Below, piece after piece: positions 4,220 through 5,461 of a stretch of DNA of 5,461 bases. Source of the DNA: Candidatus Nanohaloarchaea archaeon (GTDB taxonomy: Archaea > EX4484-52 > GLR71); assembly GCA_030636885.1 (NCBI GenBank), contig DAOVVY010000063.1, positions 1 to 5,461 of the forward strand, written 5' to 3'. The first letter of the stretch is position 1, and each line of letters opens with the position of its first letter. The translations under genes were made by a program, and so were the position numbers. The notes under the pieces were generated by a model. The model had not been told where the DNA came from, made no database searches, and was given only the letters and a program-made list of their open reading frames with translations.

Positions 4220-5056
4220 TTATTCATAAATCAAATCTAAATTACCATCAACCAATTTCAATATAGCTATATCACGCACCCCAATATTAAACCGAGAATA
4301 CCATGGCTTAAAAGAATACGCACCAGTATCATGTGCATGACAAGACATAGGCATTTTAAGAGAGGTAACTACTTTTTCATCCTCAGAACCCAATTTAGAG
4401 GTTGCAATCCCATTTAATTCAGACCGCATCTCATCAATATAAATATTGTCAACAAGAATATTCATTTTAATCCGCCTATATGAAAAAAAAGACGATATCC
4501 AATCTTCATAAAATGTACGAACCATAAACGATTCTGCTAAAGTATAATCATTATTATCCAAAAGACCATCAATCAATGATTTCTTATTATTTTCGATAAA
4601 ATCAGTAGCAACACCTAATGCACTTGTATAATCTAAACACACATCATCATCAATATCCAACCTATAAGAAATACTACGGATCAAAGAAGATAAAGCAGCA
4701 TTGTCACTTTCATCAAAAAATGGATTATCACACCCTGCAAAAGAACCTAGAACATCATACATACGCAAAGCTATATCATAGAAAAAAAGTGCCTTGAACA
4801 TTTGTCCACTTTCTTGAGTATAATCATCTTCCTTAAATAACAAAGAATATTCCTTTTCAAGATCAATCCTTATGTTTATAGAACCATAATCAGAATATAA
4901 CTTATTACAAACAGAATCAGGCTTATCAGACATATCTAATTTTTTAAATGCAGAAGTAACAAAATCAACACCAAAAACAGCATCATCTATAAACATATCA
5001 TAATTATTTGTCACATATTGACAAAAAACATCATATTCATCATTAAAAGGTAGCAT
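4220..5056 (-). CDS. Unrecognised acidic protein of about 278 residues
   Basis: I do not recognise this family. The protein is strikingly rich in Asp, Glu, Tyr, Phe and Ser, with no signal peptide and no clear membrane segment, so it is probably a soluble cytoplasmic protein. Visible stretches include an Asp/Glu-rich N-terminal half with likely helices (SGQMFKALFFYDIALRMYDV, 83-102). The better-structured C-terminus (195-278) contains CHAHDTGAYSFKPWYSRFN (239-257), where C239, H240, H242 and D243 could bind a metal, followed by a short beta-like end GVRDIAILKLVDGNLDLIYE. I start it at the ATG at 5056. An in-frame TTG at 5071 would add five residues, and no strong SD supports either. A TATA-like element 27 bases before the ATG would suit a leaderless mRNA. 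It lies between a zinc-ribbon gene and tRNA-Ser, in DNA that looks more AT-rich than the ribosomal genes. Confidence 0.75.
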   Translation of the reverse strand: MLPFNDEYDVFCQYVTNNYDMFIDDAVFGVDFVTSAFKKLDMSDKPDSVCNKLYSDYGSINIRIDLEKEYSLLFKEDDYTQESGQMFKALFFYDIALRMYDVLGSFAGCDNPFFDESDNAALSSLIRSISYRLDIDDDVCLDYTSALGVATDFIENNKKSLIDGLLDNNDYTLAESFMVRTFYEDWISSFFSYRRIKMNILVDNIYIDEMRSELNGIATSKLGSEDEKVVTSLKMPMSCHAHDTGAYSFKPWYSRFNIGVRDIAILKLVDGNLDLIYE

Positions 5057-5077
5057 AACTCTTGTATACAATCCAAA

Positions 5078-5090
5078 CTTTAAAAAATAT
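5078..5090 (-). promoter_or_regulatory. Possible TATA box of the unrecognised gene
   Basis: ATATTTTTTAAAG on the minus strand is centred about 27 bases before the ATG at 5056. This matches the spacing of archaeal leaderless promoters and would explain the lack of a strong SD. It lies in the short gap after the zinc-ribbon gene, so cotranscription with that gene is equally possible. Confidence 0.35.
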
Positions 5091-5098
5091 TACACACA

Positions 5099-5305
5099 TC
5101 AAAGCTTAAGATTGTGTTTAAACCCAGCTTTTTCAGCCTTAGGCAATGCCCAAGCATCATCAATCAGCATATCAGGAACGTCTGAGTCCAAAACCGGATA
5201 CGCAAGCTTGCAATCCTCACATACCACAAACATACCTTTAACAGATACATCCCCCTTACATTTAGGACAGGCAAGCACATCAAGCAAATCTTTTTTCAGA
5301 ACCAT
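5099..5305 (-). CDS. Small zinc-ribbon protein, Trm112/YcaR (UPF0434) type
   Basis: A 68-residue protein with KKDLLDVLACPKCKGDV (4-20), a second cysteine pair CEDC (29-32), then KLAYPVLDSDVPDMLIDDA (33-51). The order LLxxLxCPxCKG... C..C..LAYPxxD..P.ML..DA is that of the Trm112-like/UPF0434 family. C13, C16, C29 and C32 would form one zinc knuckle. Trm112 proteins in archaea and eukaryotes activate several methyltransferases acting on tRNA, rRNA and release factor. Whether this short version does so or resembles bacterial YcaR of unsettled role cannot be told here. The ATG at 5305 has a weak GGTG about 8 bases upstream. It may be expressed with the truncated upstream gene, which ends 39 bases before its start. 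Confidence 0.85.
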   Translation of the reverse strand: MVLKKDLLDVLACPKCKGDVSVKGMFVVCEDCKLAYPVLDSDVPDMLIDDAWALPKAEKAGFKHNLKL

Positions 5306-5344
5306 ATAAACACCACAAATAATATTAAAATATCAACACTACAC

Positions 5345-5461
5345 CTATTTCCACATACGCGGATATAAATCTTCCTTCATCACAAGCCGATTAAGGGTTG
5401 CAACAATCCCTTTCTTCTGAACTTTAATATCAAGAGACTCCATGCAAGCAGTACCGATACC
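5345..5461 (-). CDS. C-terminal end of an unrecognised protein (partial)
   Basis: An open frame enters at the window edge and runs 38 codons to a TAG at 5347-5345. The visible residues begin GIGTACMESLDIKVQKKGIV and end KEDLYPRMWK. The frame has ordinary mixed composition with no repeats, and its stop is followed by a short gap and the zinc-ribbon gene on the same strand, so a real gene end is likely. I cannot assign a family from so short a piece. The upstream part lies outside the window. Confidence 0.6.
   Translation of the reverse strand, partial: GIGTACMESLDIKVQKKGIVATLNRLVMKEDLYPRMWK

Overview
This is an archaeal chromosome segment in which every recognisable gene lies on the minus strand, so transcription runs from high to low coordinates. 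The evidence is archaeal/eukaryal-type ribosomal proteins (including L18e, absent from bacteria), RNA polymerase subunits RpoD (with a ferredoxin-like insert) and RpoN, TATA-type promoters, and two class II tRNA genes without encoded CCA. The order tRNA-Ser, rps13, rps4, rps11, rpoD, tRNA-Leu, rpl18e, rpl13, rps9, rpoN is the conserved euryarchaeal-type cluster. The lineage cannot be fixed from sequence alone. Diverged S4, S13 and S9 termini and an intron in the T-loop of tRNA-Leu suggest a divergent, perhaps uncultivated group; a DPANN/Micrarchaeota-like placement is only a guess.

Layout in transcription order. 5461-5345 is the 3' end of an unrecognised gene. 5305-5099 encodes a 68-residue zinc-ribbon protein of the YcaR/Trm112 type. 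5056-4220 encodes an unrecognised acidic protein of about 278 residues, the only wholly unexplained complete gene. 4165-4082 is tRNA-Ser(UGA), followed by a T-rich terminator. 4081-3864 is a leader with a clear TATA box for the first ribosomal operon. 3863-1483 is rps13-rps4-rps11-rpoD, tightly packed with Shine-Dalgarno (SD) sites set into the stop codons. 1474-1357 is tRNA-Leu(UAA), interrupted in the T-loop by 32 bases. 1356-1219 is a second promoter/leader carrying two inverted repeats. 1218-24 is rpl18e-rpl13-rps9, and 17-1 holds the first codons of rpoN.

The proteins serve the translation and transcription machinery: S13, S4, S11 and S9 of the small subunit, L18e and L13 of the large subunit, RpoD of the polymerase assembly platform, and RpoN beside it. 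The most interesting points are the tRNA-Leu T-loop intron, the six-cysteine Fe-S domain of RpoD, the near-identical cores of the Leu and Ser tRNAs, the paired inverted repeats ahead of rpl18e, and the unknown acidic protein. I found no CRISPR array, insertion sequence or defence system.
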